This document shows positions 8,847-18,829 of a DNA stretch of 64,000 nucleotides, one piece after another. The stretch comes from Candidatus Poribacteria bacterium (GTDB taxonomy: Bacteria; Poribacteria; WGA-4E; WGA-3G). Below the pieces are notes generated by a model. The model saw only the letters and a list, made by a program, of their open reading frames with translations, searched no databases and was not told the DNA's origin. A program made the translations under genes and the position numbers. Positions within the stretch are counted from its first letter, which is position 1, and each line of letters opens with the position of its first letter. The stretch covers positions 62,654 to 126,653 of the forward strand of contig JAPPNJ010000104.1 of the NCBI GenBank assembly GCA_028818705.1. Reading direction: 5' to 3'.

Positions 8847-9992
8847 CTATAAAGTTTCGCTGTATATCGAAAGTGCCTCGTGGAAATCCCCGCGTTTGCC
8901 CAAGAGAAGTGCTTTCTCACGACGATATTTCCTGTCTTGTGAACTATCACTGTGTCCGGGTTTTATTCGTTGAATTTCCTTATCTAAATTTGCACGTATC
9001 TCGCTCATTTTGAAACTCAACTGTCCCTGTTCAATACCATCTTGTATTCTCTCTCGAAGCCATAACGTTGGCAAAACACTGCGGAGTGTGCCTGCATAAG
9101 GTTCACGATCACCCTGAATCGCCGAACAAAACTCTTGGAGCTGGCCTGAACTGCCTTGTACGTTCGCAGATATCTCTTCATCGCCTCCACCCATCCTGAA
9201 AGTATTCTCATTCGAGAAACGCTGCCAGGTCTGCAGATCACTCAAGATGTGAGATGCTGCTCCGGTAATCTCGATTTTGTGATACGCATCATTTCCCCAT
9301 TGGCGATTGGAGGTTTGACAAAACGTACAAAGAGTGCCCTGTGGGAATCTAACAATGCAGGTCATATTGGGTGCTCCGTTCTTAGTAGCCATTCCCATTA
9401 TCTCTTCCGGTAGTATTGCATATTCCGCAAAAAGCCGGCGGACGATCGCAAAGGCTATTTGGAAATGAGAATCCCCATATTTTAACAAGTCGTTTAGATA
9501 CGGGACGCGTCCGGTGCCCAGTAAGAATCGCATGTCTTGAATGCCGCCAAACGTTGGGATACTGACAATACGTAAGATCTCCTGAAAGCACCTGCCAAAT
9601 ATGAATCGCGTCCCTGTCATAACGAGTCTTTTGTATTTTTCAGATACCGCAGCAAGATGGATTCCCTCTTCCAAAGAATTGAGCGGTGCCGGAGACAAGA
9701 CATGAATACCAGCCATAAGTGCTGATTCAATGAGTTGAACGTGCGGCACACTTGCTGTGTCCTCGGAGATGATGATTACACCATCCAGTTTTGGGTTGGC
9801 AGTGTTAAACATCTCTTTAGGATTTAAAAAGAAATCACACTCGAAAAATGACGCAAACTCCTCAACACGGGCGCGGTTTTCAGGGACAACACTGGAATCT
9901 GCAACACAGCTCACACGCAATTGAACAGGGTATAAACCTCGAAAAAGCCATGGCTGTATCTGTTCTCCAGAGTAAACAACACCTATTCTCAT
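8847..9992 (-). CDS. Gfo/Idh/MocA-like oxidoreductase
   Basis: From the ATG at 9992 the protein has 381 residues and opens with a Rossmann strand (MRIGVVYSGEQIQPWLFRGL), followed by a segment shaped like the Gfo/Idh/MocA fold: DGVIIISEDTASVPHVQLIE, GIHVLSPAPL in place of the usual EKP motif, then a C-terminal alpha/beta domain. The nucleotide-binding Gly-x-Gly pattern is weak and the EKP lysine is missing, so it may be a degenerate or non-catalytic member. Start 9992 is preferred because GGGAGAG stands before it and the ATG overlaps the stop of the upstream gene (ATGA), implying translational coupling. The last ~30 residues (EKALLLGKRGDFHEALSIYS) look TPR-like. Confidence 0.65.
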   Translation of the reverse strand: MRIGVVYSGEQIQPWLFRGLYPVQLRVSCVADSSVVPENRARVEEFASFFECDFFLNPKEMFNTANPKLDGVIIISEDTASVPHVQLIESALMAGIHVLSPAPLNSLEEGIHLAAVSEKYKRLVMTGTRFIFGRCFQEILRIVSIPTFGGIQDMRFLLGTGRVPYLNDLLKYGDSHFQIAFAIVRRLFAEYAILPEEIMGMATKNGAPNMTCIVRFPQGTLCTFCQTSNRQWGNDAYHKIEITGAASHILSDLQTWQRFSNENTFRMGGGDEEISANVQGSSGQLQEFCSAIQGDREPYAGTLRSVLPTLWLRERIQDGIEQGQLSFKMSEIRANLDKEIQRIKPGHSDSSQDRKYRREKALLLGKRGDFHEALSIYSETL

Positions 9993-10660
9993 AGGACTCT
10001 CCCGTAATCGTAGTGTTCCCTCAGCTCCTCTACTTCCGCGAGACGTGCGTTTGCTGCTGTTGTTTCTGTTTGCACCCATTGGTTAATGGCATCATTTATT
10101 TCACTGATGGTTGTCTGGTACAACAGTTCAATTTCTGATTCTGTTTTGGCGAGCCGTTTCGCTATTTCTTGGAGGGGTGTTTTTATAACAGTGAGACACC
10201 CCACCTGAAGTTCAAGCAATCCACTGAGACGCAAGGTAAGGGCCAGCATTCCCCACCACTTACAGTTTATTTCCTCAATCAACTGCATGCCACCAATCAA
10301 AGGACGCGAGAGTGGATTGTTCGCTTCAGGCAAGCACAGAATATCAAGCGCGACGGTTATCGTCAAATTTTGGAGCCCTTCCCAACGTGTGTTACCTTCC
10401 CAAACATCGGCTACAGAGAAATTATAAGTCTGTGTGATAGCCCGACAAAACACTTCATGTCTCACCACATTCGCAGCATTTCTATCAACTAAAAGGTCAA
10501 GCGCAATTGCATGAACGTTATGCCCGTAAGGAACAGCGTCATTAATACGAGCGGTATTTATCACAGCCAAGTTAGGTCCCGCCCTGGGTGCCCGCAATTT
10601 AGCTGAATAAACGGCGGAATCGTAGTATTTTAGGAATTCTTCCTTTGTAATCTTCACCAC
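9989..10660 (-). CDS. Hypothetical protein, first gene of the activator operon
   Basis: 223 residues beginning with GTG (GAAGGGAT upstream; the next codon is also GTG). I do not recognise the family. The protein seems soluble; visible features are LNLTITVALDILCLP-like hydrophobic helices in the middle and a Glu-rich helical C-terminus (TESEIELLYQTTISEINDAI, ARLAEVEELREHY). Its stop overlaps the oxidoreductase start in an ATGA, so the two are probably made in fixed ratio. A good -35/-10 promoter lies at 10706-10734. Confidence 0.6.
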   Translation of the reverse strand: MVKITKEEFLKYYDSAVYSAKLRAPRAGPNLAVINTARINDAVPYGHNVHAIALDLLVDRNAANVVRHEVFCRAITQTYNFSVADVWEGNTRWEGLQNLTITVALDILCLPEANNPLSRPLIGGMQLIEEINCKWWGMLALTLRLSGLLELQVGCLTVIKTPLQEIAKRLAKTESEIELLYQTTISEINDAINQWVQTETTAANARLAEVEELREHYDYGRVL

Positions 10661-10705
10661 ATCCCTTCAAAAGGAGGTCATATCGACCGCTACTATGTAA
10701 TATGC

Positions 10706-10734
10706 ATTATACCATATCTTTAGGCAGTATACAA
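10706..10734 (-). promoter_or_regulatory. Housekeeping promoter for the 10660-7669 operon
   Basis: On the minus strand TTGTAT (10729-10734), 17 bases, TATAAT (10706-10711). It is about 46 bases before the GTG start of the first gene. The perfect -10 and spacing make this a confident sigma-70-type promoter. Confidence 0.65.
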
Positions 10735-10802
10735 ATCCTGTAAATCTTGATTCAGACAATCCTCCAACCGCCAATTGCCAGCTACTAATTGCTAACTGCC
10801 AA

Positions 10803-11975
10803 CTACTCATCCTCTTTGGGATCAAAATGGACATCCAATTGTGGAAATGCGATTGTGATGTTATGTTCTTTAAATTTGTGCCAGATTATGAAATGGAGAT
10901 CACTCGCAACATCGAAACGCTGAAAAGAGTCCGGAATCCATGCCAATAGTTCAAAATCTAAGGATGAATTCCCAAAAGCAGTAAAGCGAACGAAAGGCGG
11001 GGTAACATTGCTCATGTTGGGAATGGGTTCTTTAATCACGCCGAGATGTTCATCTGCAGCAGCTAATAGCACGTTCTTGACAAGTTCCACATCTGAACCG
11101 TAGGACACCCCCACCTGAACACGGAGCCGAAACAGATTATTCGCGTGTGTCAGGTTATGAACCGATTCTGTAATCAATTGAGAATTCGGGACAATAATTT
11201 CTTTTTCATCAAGCGAAACGATAACGGTTGAACGAAGGTTGATACTACTTATTCTCCCAAATATATTAACATCCATAATTTCTACGAGATCCCCAATTTT
11301 GATAGGACGTTCAAAGATTAGAATAAATCCCGAAACCACGTTTGAGGCAATATTTTGTAAACCAAAACCGATACCGATACTTAAACCACCGAAAATTAGT
11401 GCGATGCTCGTCAAACTCACACCGATCGCACTCAGACTGATAAGGATCCCCAGTATGATAAAGCCGTAGTGAAGAAAACGGAGTAAGAGAAATTGGGTAT
11501 GTTGTGCAATTTGAAATGCTTGTAGCACTTGCACTCGCAATATCCATTGCACGTACTTAGACAGGATGAACACCCCAAAGACAATCACGAACGCATAAAA
11601 AAGGCGCGCTAAGGTTAAATTATGTTCGCCTATGTTGTCTGCTTCTGTAGTCGAGGGTTGAAATAGATTTGCGAGTGGGTAATGAAAGAATTTACTCAGA
11701 ACCCCTGTCCCAATTCCTGCGAATCGTAATCCCAGAATCGTTCCAATGATCATAATAGTCAAGAACAGTAGGGCGAGTAAGCGACTTTCGAGGGGCTGTG
11801 CCAATCTAAGACGGTTAAATAGACGACGGAACCACCATCGCAAAAATGCTGCAAGCGCGAACGATGTTCCCAGCGTAACAATTAATAGAACAATCTGACT
11901 TGCCTCTACAGGATCATCTAGTGTAATTATAGGGGTTTCAAGTAAATCACGTAACCTTTGTATCAATTCTTCCAT
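10803..11975 (-). CDS. MscS-family mechanosensitive channel (copy B, gene 3)
   Basis: 390 residues, the direct paralogue of the gene at 963-2147: same start (MEELIQRLRDLLETPIITLD), same pore segment (GLSIGIGFGLQNIASNVVSG, about 192-211), same FERPIKIGDLVEIMDVN and IIVPNSQLITESVHNLTHA. It is the last gene of the SLC12-MscS-MscS-MscS block; only 6 bp separate it from the preceding MscS gene, so it is surely cotranscribed. The paralogues have drifted most in the first 120 residues and in the periplasmic loop after LANLFQ. Confidence 0.93.
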   Translation of the reverse strand: MEELIQRLRDLLETPIITLDDPVEASQIVLLIVTLGTSFALAAFLRWWFRRLFNRLRLAQPLESRLLALLFLTIMIIGTILGLRFAGIGTGVLSKFFHYPLANLFQPSTTEADNIGEHNLTLARLFYAFVIVFGVFILSKYVQWILRVQVLQAFQIAQHTQFLLLRFLHYGFIILGILISLSAIGVSLTSIALIFGGLSIGIGFGLQNIASNVVSGFILIFERPIKIGDLVEIMDVNIFGRISSINLRSTVIVSLDEKEIIVPNSQLITESVHNLTHANNLFRLRVQVGVSYGSDVELVKNVLLAAADEHLGVIKEPIPNMSNVTPPFVRFTAFGNSSLDFELLAWIPDSFQRFDVASDLHFIIWHKFKEHNITIAFPQLDVHFDPKEDE

Positions 11976-11981
11976 CTTATC

Positions 11982-12884
11982 TTACCTAATGTTGCGTCCT
12001 CGTGGAAGCGTTGATAACAGATATTGCGGCGGCGGCAGTTGTTCACCGTGTGGTGATAACAGTGCTTCCCTTTTCACGTATGCAAACTCAATATCTGCTT
12101 CACTCATAAATGCATGGGAAACACGTTCCACGATGCGTGTTAAAGTCTTTTGCCGCTCCACGGCACGCACGCGATACCTGAGTTTAGCGACCACACCTGA
12201 CGGAATGAACTCAAATCTCACATAAGGCGATTCGCCTGTTTCACTACATATATCTGATGTAACTTCCTTCGCGGACTCACACATAATCTCCTCGGCACGC
12301 CTTATATCCGAACGATAGGTCAACCGAATAATCACCTCATCGAGAATGTATTTCTCGTCGCGCGTGTAATTAATCACGTTCCATCTAAAAAGATGCTGGT
12401 TCGGAATCAACACACTCCGCCCAGACTTCTCTTCACCGCCAATCGTGCCGCCCACTTGATCTAACTGTGTATGCATAACAGAAATGTCCCTCACGTCCCC
12501 AATAGTCGCGCCCAAAATCACGCGATCCCCGATACGATAAGGTTTCTTAAGGATAATTAATAACCATGCCGCTAAATTCATGATTGGGTTTTTTATGCCC
12601 CAACCCATCAGCGTCATAATAAAAGCCAAGGACAACCCTATGATTCCAAAGACCTCTGAAAACAGAAAAATCACGCACGCTCCTATCGAGAACATGAACA
12701 CGTAACGCCACGTAAAAAAGAACCGATCCACATTTTCTGGTTTATAGGCGCGTGCCTCCGTAAACTTCCGCATCTGCAATGTCAGACGGAAATACACAAC
12801 GATGGCCCCAAGAACAGTTAAGCCCATCCACACCAGAGAAATATATTTGAAACTCTCAATCGCATTCCAGACTTCCCAAAACAT
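11982..12884 (-). CDS. MscS-family channel (copy B, gene 2)
   Basis: A 300-residue MscS-like protein of a different subfamily from its downstream neighbour: four helices in 15-140, then WLLIILKKPYRIGDRVILGATIG and VLIPNQHLFRWNVINYTRDE, the upper-domain motifs. The pore helix has GWGIKNPIMNLAAWL, close to its upstream neighbour (GWSLQAPVTGIAAWL), so genes 1 and 2 are sister paralogues. Spacing to the neighbours is 2 bp and 6 bp. The C-terminal end (EFAYVKREALLSPHGEQL) is what survives as a fossil at 2149-2279 in the other cluster. Confidence 0.88.
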   Translation of the reverse strand: MFWEVWNAIESFKYISLVWMGLTVLGAIVVYFRLTLQMRKFTEARAYKPENVDRFFFTWRYVFMFSIGACVIFLFSEVFGIIGLSLAFIMTLMGWGIKNPIMNLAAWLLIILKKPYRIGDRVILGATIGDVRDISVMHTQLDQVGGTIGGEEKSGRSVLIPNQHLFRWNVINYTRDEKYILDEVIIRLTYRSDIRRAEEIMCESAKEVTSDICSETGESPYVRFEFIPSGVVAKLRYRVRAVERQKTLTRIVERVSHAFMSEADIEFAYVKREALLSPHGEQLPPPQYLLSTLPRGRNIR

Positions 12885-12886
12885 GA

Positions 12887-13777
12887 TTATACCTCATGAA
12901 GCGAACTTGGCAAGACAGGTTGGTCTTTCCACGAGTAGATGACTTCAGAGTGTGCATAACAGAACTCAACATTTTTACTCATAGCGAATTCGTGGAAGAT
13001 AATCTTAACAATATCACTCAGACTTTTCGCTCGATCCACCGGACGCGTTTTATAGCGCAACCGCATCATTACACCGGCATCAAATAACTCGGCGCGGATA
13101 AACGGATCTTCACCAATCTCGTTGATGACGTCGGTAGTAACCTCTGCTGCCGCGTTTACCAAAATCCGTTCTGCTTCCGCCCAATCCGAGTCAAAGGTAA
13201 TCCGAACTGGGACTTCAACCAAAATATACTCTTCTTCTAAGGTATAGTTGGTAATCGTCTGTCCAAAGAGGATCGCGTTAGGAATAAGAATCCCGCGACC
13301 CGAACGCTCCTCACTCGACACCGTGCCGCCGACTTGGTTGAGAATAACGTGTGTGAGTGTAATGTCCATCACATCCCCTGTGATACCTGCGATAATAACG
13401 CGGTCTCCAATTTTGAACGGGCGCTTGAGAATAAGCATCAACCATGCGGCGATACCTGTCACGGGCGCCTGCAAGGACCACCCTAAAACCATGCCGAGAA
13501 ATCCCGCCGAGATACCCAGTGTTTTCAGAGAACCGCTCAAGCTGATAATGCCGAAAATGGCAATAATAGCCGTCCAGATATAGCCCCAGACCGCCATGAA
13601 GTTTTGTGCGTTTGTTTCGACCTGAGCGTGTTGATAGACATACCTTTTGACAAAATATCCTGAGATTGATTTGATAATGAGTAAAGTTACGATTGTGACA
13701 ACGCTTAAAAGAATACCTCTAAAGGGTGAATTGATAATAGCGTTTATTATGTCTTCCAGACGTTGTATGAATTCCAT
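12887..13777 (-). CDS. MscS-family channel (copy B, gene 1)
   Basis: 296 residues from the ATG at 13777, chosen because AGGAAGGT precedes it; an upstream in-frame extension would overlap the SLC12 tail and lacks support. Helices occupy about 15-130; the channel motifs are GMVLGWSLQAPVTGIAAWL, LKRPFKIGDRVIIAGITGDV and ILIPNAILFGQTITNYT. It overlaps nothing and runs into gene 2 after 2 bp. Three consecutive MscS genes of two subfamilies suggest channels of graded threshold or hetero-oligomers; that is inference. Confidence 0.88.
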   Translation of the reverse strand: MEFIQRLEDIINAIINSPFRGILLSVVTIVTLLIIKSISGYFVKRYVYQHAQVETNAQNFMAVWGYIWTAIIAIFGIISLSGSLKTLGISAGFLGMVLGWSLQAPVTGIAAWLMLILKRPFKIGDRVIIAGITGDVMDITLTHVILNQVGGTVSSEERSGRGILIPNAILFGQTITNYTLEEEYILVEVPVRITFDSDWAEAERILVNAAAEVTTDVINEIGEDPFIRAELFDAGVMMRLRYKTRPVDRAKSLSDIVKIIFHEFAMSKNVEFCYAHSEVIYSWKDQPVLPSSLHEV

Positions 13778-13823
13778 ACTTTTTACCTTCCTACCTTGGT
13801 GTTTGAGAAATAGTGGTTTCTCA

Positions 13824-16106
13824 TTAATCGATTGAAATTTCTTCAATTGCATGAACAAACAATACATCGTTAGCTTTCTCGTAAGAACGCAATATTTGCC
13901 CTAATTTGTCAGAATCAAGATCTGCCGCTGCTAAACCTGCGATAACTAAGTCAGTCTCAGAGGATTGTTGAGCTACCTTTTGTTCCAAAACTTTCTGGCT
14001 GCTGTATGACACGGAAGTCACATTGTGCATTGAAATCGGCAGCCTTCCTTCTTTCATCAGCGTCGAAAGTCTATCTGCTTCCTGTTCAGCATCGCTTGCA
14101 TCGGAGCAAGCGAAAAGTCGGATTTCAGCACTTTTCCACTCTGGATTCCCCACGATGATATAGGCGAGCAGCAGCATCATTGGGGCATTTTTTAAGTCGT
14201 CCTCCGTCACCCACACATCAATCGAGGAACGATATCCAAATCTGTACCCAGTTGATCGTAAGACCAGAACATTGAAGAGTGAATTCGCAGTAAGACGTAC
14301 ACCTTGCTCTACTTCCTCAATTTCGCCAGGATTCTCTGGGTCGAACTCAAGTAGGACACAGTTGTTTGGCAAACCCGAAATTCCTGGCATTTGCAAGGTC
14401 TGCGCGAGAGCGCTCTTAAACGTTGGGCAAATTATGGAGTCAACGAAGATACCAGCTTGGGAAATCTCAGTCTTTTTTATCAATTCATCAACATTCATAC
14501 GCTCTTGGACTTCACTGGAAAACGAGTACTCACCGTCGAGAAGCAAAATGAAATGCCCGAACCCATGCTTGGAGCTGATCCAGCGGAGCAAATCAAAATG
14601 CCCGAGCCGTCCTTTTCCGAATCGAGTCAATGCGATAATTGAAGGACGCCACCCGCCTTTAGACGAAATGGCTCGACTTTTTTGTAGCGTCGTTTGTAGC
14701 TATTGCGTCAACTGAAACATTGCTCCTTGGAAGCTTGCCGCCAAGTCGCGTTGTCCTCGCAGCGTCCGACGGAGTCCAAGATAGGTTAACCCCATCAGAC
14801 TCATTGAAATAATGGCATACAACGTGCTTATCTGGATCATCATCAAACCACACATCACGGTTCCTACCAGAGATAAGTACCAACGCGAATGGAACGTCGG
14901 ACGATACGACGGATTACCCGCGAAATTCTCCAAGAACGACACTGCACATAGCGCACCATAAGTTACCATAAAGAACATGGTCAGAATCTGAGCAATAAAG
15001 TCCAACTCACCCATCGCAACAAAGACGATTGCAATTATGCCTGACATACATGTTGCGTACACTGGTTCCTGAGTCTTTCCTGCCCCCTTTTCCATGAGGC
15101 GATTGAATTTAGGGATAGGCAGAATGTTGTCGCGAGCGAGCATCTGCAGCGTTCGCGGCGCACTCATAATAGAACCAAGGGCAGACGACAAGGCTGCTGC
15201 ACCTAAACCGATGTAGATCGCCGGTCCCCAAAGCGAGATCTTCGCCATGATGAAATAATCATCGCCGAGGGCTTCAGGTGTAGCACTCAGCGTCAACTTG
15301 ATAGCAACAATTATGTATATGATCATACCTGTCAGTGTTGCACTAATCGTTCCGAGGGGTATGCTTCTCTGAGGATTCTTCAAATCACCAGATAACCCTA
15401 ACCCAGCAATCATACCCGTGAAAGCAGGAAAGCAGGTCGCGAAAACCGTGCCGAAGTTATCTGGATTTTCAATAATCGCTGTAAGGTTCAATCCGTCGGG
15501 TCGAAGTTCTGTTTGTTGGTGTCCTCCGCCGAGTAAAAAAGTACCAATGGATGCCGCAAGAATTGCACTGACAACCCACAAAACCCGGACCCCTAAGTCA
15601 GCCCCTTTCGTCAGCATAATCGCGATAATCAGAATCATACAAGGAAGACTTACCAAACGAGAATCAAGGCTTATTTCGCGAGTCGCGGCGAGCCAATCAT
15701 AGATAGGTTTGAACGCCTCAGCAAATGCAACAACATAGAACGCCACCGAGATTGCCTCGGAAATATACAGTGCGATGCCTATAGTACCTCCGATACTCGG
15801 ACCGAAGGAGCGACTGACAATGTAATACGCACCACCACCTGCCACACGACGGTTCGTCGCAATCTCAGACACCGCCAAAGCCGTCGGAATCGTCACGAGA
15901 TGCCCAAGCGTGACAACCATTAGGCTACCCCAAAGCCCGACATGCGCCACAGCGTAACCGAACCTCAAAAACAGAATCGCTCCCAGAATCGTACTAATCG
16001 ATGCAAGAAATACAGGAGCAGTGCCGAAACCATGTCCGTGTTGGGTATTTGAAGGAATATTGCCACGAGCAGATTCAGCAGATTGTTGTCGTGCGTTTAA
16101 AGACAT
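13824..16106 (-). pseudogene. SLC12-type cotransporter (copy B) interrupted by in-frame amber
   Basis: A 760-codon reading frame paralogous to the intact gene at 2280-4541, except that codon 469 is TAG (14700-14702). Upstream part: all transmembrane helices (RFGYAVAHVGLWGSLMVVTL, TNRRVAGGGAYYIVSRSFGP) ending GAMFQLTQ. Downstream, still in the same frame: LQTTLQKSRAISSKGGWRPS and the whole C-terminal domain. The intact copy has Trp (TGG) at that point. There is no other damage, so the lesion is recent, read through, an assembly/sequencing error, or the membrane part works alone. The C-terminal part could restart at a TTG at 14630, but no good SD is seen. Confidence 0.85.
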
Positions 16107-16190
16107 CGCTAATTATCCTTTATTTAAAAAACTATGAAAATATGATTGATCTGAATGACAGAGATTAACGGTTCAGCAGAGATCACACCT

Positions 16191-16943
16191 CTATAAACTA
16201 ATTCGCAATATTGACAGATACGTGTAATGCCATTTTTCTGTTAATGGTTCACTATTATACGTTACGGAACCACTGAGACGCAATCCTAACCGATTGGTTA
16301 GACTAAACGTGATAGCTGGTTCTGCTGAAAACTTAAAGTTTTTAAACCCCACTTGTGGCATGAATTTCAGCACAGTATTGAGTTTTCGCCATCCGATAGA
16401 TGAGAACACTAACCACCGGAACGTTGTTGGATCGAGTTTCTTTAGCACGAGATCTTTATGAGGTTGGATATTCTCAAGGAAAGCACCAATACCGCCAGAT
16501 ATCCGAAGCGTCCCTCTTTCATAAATTGCCGGACGGATGTAACTGCCAATTTGTGATGTCAAGGCACTGCCTTTGATAATATCACGCTCTAAGTCGGTGA
16601 ATCCTTCGATACCAAATGTACCTATCCGAAGCCCACCTTGCGCCCGCGCCTTGAAGATTTCAGAGATCACTTCTCCTTCACTGGCAGCGCGCGAACCAAA
16701 AACTCCTGCCCAACCATTAAGCCTACGAAATGGGATGACAGCGGTAAGACTGAGTGTCTGTGAAGCACCGTCGCCATTCACGCTGATGTCTACAGTTTTG
16801 GCATCTTGTGGTAGATCAGCAAACTGGCAGTCGGCTGGCATTGCATAGAGCGTCAGGAAAAACGCTGCAATTAGAAGCGTCAGCAGTTTGTTGGTACGCG
16901 TGTTCTCAATAAACAGTGCCAGTGCTTCTGTTATATTTTTCAT
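16191..16943 (-). CDS. Predicted secreted/outer-membrane beta-strand-rich protein
   Basis: 250 residues. A hydrophobic stretch at about 18-37 (NKLLTLLIAAFFLTLYAMPA) is a signal peptide or anchor, with a long charged N-region before it. The rest is built of alternating strands: TLSLTAVIPFRRLNGWAGVF, LRIGTFGIEGFTDLERDI, RGTLRISGGIGAFLENIQ, and the end YTYLSILRISL. The DUF481-like small barrels look similar, but I cannot confirm the family. It follows corA by 15 bp in the regulator-corA operon, suggesting a shared envelope or ion-homeostasis role. Confidence 0.5.
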   Translation of the reverse strand: MKNITEALALFIENTRTNKLLTLLIAAFFLTLYAMPADCQFADLPQDAKTVDISVNGDGASQTLSLTAVIPFRRLNGWAGVFGSRAASEGEVISEIFKARAQGGLRIGTFGIEGFTDLERDIIKGSALTSQIGSYIRPAIYERGTLRISGGIGAFLENIQPHKDLVLKKLDPTTFRWLVFSSIGWRKLNTVLKFMPQVGFKNFKFSAEPAITFSLTNRLGLRLSGSVTYNSEPLTEKWHYTYLSILRISL

Positions 16944-16958
16944 TCTTCTCTTTAACTT

Positions 16959-18050
16959 TCAGAACCATTTTTTGAATTTGAAATAGATAAACATACCGAT
17001 TCCAATCGCCACCATAACTAACAAAACAGCAGGATAGCCCCATTGTGCTTCAAGTTCTGGCATAGATTTGAAATTCATGCCATAGATACCAGCGATGAAG
17101 GTCAGCGGAATAAAAAATGTAGCGACAATGGTCAGGACCTTCATGACTTCATTCATTCGATGGCTCACTGCAGAGGTATAAGTATCAAACAGTCCTGAAG
17201 CTGCGCTGCGAAGTGTCTCTAATGTATGGATTATCTGAATCAGATGATCATAAACATCACGAAAGTACAGATGTGTATCTTGCGAGAGTAGCGGGATCTC
17301 ACCATCTAACACCTCATCAATAACGTCGCGGAGCGGAAGAAGCGGTCTACGTAAAAGGAGGCACTCCCTTCTCAAAATATTAATTTTCTCCAGAACTTCT
17401 GATGTAGGATTCGCAATAGATTCTTCTTCTACCGCTTGGATTGCATCGCTGAGTTGCTCCAGCGCAATGAAGTAATGATCAACGATAACATCTATCAATG
17501 CATACGCAAGGTAATCAGATTGCCTCTTCCGGATTCTGCCATTGGCGTTTTGGAGTCGGTTATGAACAGGTGCCAGGATGGATCCAGAATTTTCTTGGAG
17601 GGAAATGACGAAATTCTTGCCGATAATGAGGCTAATTTGTTCTCTGAAAACGCTTAGGGAGGTTTCATCATAGTCGAGACTCTTGAGAATAATAAAGATA
17701 TAGTCTTCATAAATTTCTATTTTGGGAATTTGGGTTGGACTCATCAAGTCTTCGAGAACGAGGGAATTGATCTTAAAATGCTCTCCGATCTCTTCAATAA
17801 TCTGGGATTCATGGACCCCTTTAATGTGGACCCATGTAACAGTCGCGGTGTCTTTGAAAGGCAGACACTCCTTAATTGTTTGAACTTCTTCTTCATGAAA
17901 GTGTGTTGCATTGTAATCAGTGACGGTAATTTGAACAGGTTCTGTGCGTTCTTCACCGATATAGACAAGGCTTCCAGGTGGGAGTCCAACCTTTTGGGAG
18001 TATCTTTTAAACAGCCTTGTTTTAAGCAATTTCGCCCCAGGAATTTTCAA
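16959..18050 (-). CDS. corA: CorA-family magnesium/divalent cation channel
   Basis: 363 residues with the family hallmark YGMNF followed by the MPEL loop (about 323-331: IYGMNFKSMPEL) between the two C-terminal helices, and a large N-terminal cytosolic funnel domain with the acidic and long-helix segments (HYFIALEQLSDAIQAVEEES). CorA pentamers import Mg2+ and related ions. The start is a TTG at 18050 (AGGTCC upstream) and begins 47 bp after the response regulator stop. It is cotranscribed with the regulator and the following beta-strand protein. Confidence 0.95.
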   Translation of the reverse strand: MKIPGAKLLKTRLFKRYSQKVGLPPGSLVYIGEERTEPVQITVTDYNATHFHEEEVQTIKECLPFKDTATVTWVHIKGVHESQIIEEIGEHFKINSLVLEDLMSPTQIPKIEIYEDYIFIILKSLDYDETSLSVFREQISLIIGKNFVISLQENSGSILAPVHNRLQNANGRIRKRQSDYLAYALIDVIVDHYFIALEQLSDAIQAVEEESIANPTSEVLEKINILRRECLLLRRPLLPLRDVIDEVLDGEIPLLSQDTHLYFRDVYDHLIQIIHTLETLRSAASGLFDTYTSAVSHRMNEVMKVLTIVATFFIPLTFIAGIYGMNFKSMPELEAQWGYPAVLLVMVAIGIGMFIYFKFKKWF

Positions 18051-18097
18051 TATAGGACCTCCGCGATGGACATGAACAATGGAATTGGAAACCGAAG

Positions 18098-18790
18098 TCA
18101 GGACCCGTCTTTAAATCGATACCCGACGCCGTGTACCGTCTCAATATGTTCTCCGAACGCCCCGAGTTTGCGGCGAAGTCGGCTGACGTGTGTATCCACT
18201 GTTCTATCGACCCTGTAATATTCCTGCCCCCATATTATATCCATCAGAATATCGCGAGTAAAGACACGACCGGGTGAACGCGCAAATAGCGTGATGAGTT
18301 TAAACTCCGTCGCTGTGAGATCGATAGGACCGCTTTCGGTTAGCACTTGATGTTTATCGAGATCAATTGTTAACCCGTGTCTTTCGATTTGTTTCGTCTC
18401 CTCTGTCTGCTTACCGACTTGGATACGGCGTAGCACGGCTGAAACCCGTAGGACCACTTCTTTCGGACTAAACGGCTTAGTAATATAATCATCGACGCCA
18501 AGCTCCAATCCAGCGATACGATCTCGCTCTTCGGTCTTGGCAGTTACCATAACGATGGGAATATTTTTAGTTCTCGGATCGTTCTTTAGTAAACGACAGA
18601 CGATCAGCCCATCTACTTCTGGAAGCATCAAGTCTAACAGGATAAGATCCGGAGATTGTTCAATAGCGCGGTGGAGGGCATCAGCACCGTTCCGGACGTA
18701 ATCCGTCTCAAAGCCGGCTTCTTGTAGATTATACCGCAGCAAATCCACAATATCACGTTCATCTTCCACGATTAGGATCTTGGCGTTCAT
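18098..18790 (-). CDS. OmpR/PhoB-family response regulator
   Basis: 230 residues: receiver domain 1-120 with the acidic pair E8-D9-E10 region (ILIVEDERD), phospho-acceptor Asp in LILLDLMLPEVDG (about D54), the switch Thr/Ala in MVTAK and the Lys in DDYITKPF (about K105). A winged-helix DNA-binding domain follows at 130-228 (LTATEFKLITLFARSPGRVF, VDTHVSRLRRKLG, VHGVGYRF). It looks most like PhoB. No histidine kinase lies nearby; the partner is elsewhere. GGGAGAG precedes the ATG and a strong promoter lies at 18830-18859. Confidence 0.93.
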   Translation of the reverse strand: MNAKILIVEDERDIVDLLRYNLQEAGFETDYVRNGADALHRAIEQSPDLILLDLMLPEVDGLIVCRLLKNDPRTKNIPIVMVTAKTEERDRIAGLELGVDDYITKPFSPKEVVLRVSAVLRRIQVGKQTEETKQIERHGLTIDLDKHQVLTESGPIDLTATEFKLITLFARSPGRVFTRDILMDIIWGQEYYRVDRTVDTHVSRLRRKLGAFGEHIETVHGVGYRFKDGS

Positions 18791-18829
18791 TTATCTCTCC
18801 CTTGTAGTCAGTTTTTGGTAACTTATTCT

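Noticed and set aside
12887..13867. Longer start for the first copy B MscS gene
   Set aside because: The extension overlaps the SLC12 tail and has no SD, while the ATG at 13777 has AGGAAGGT.
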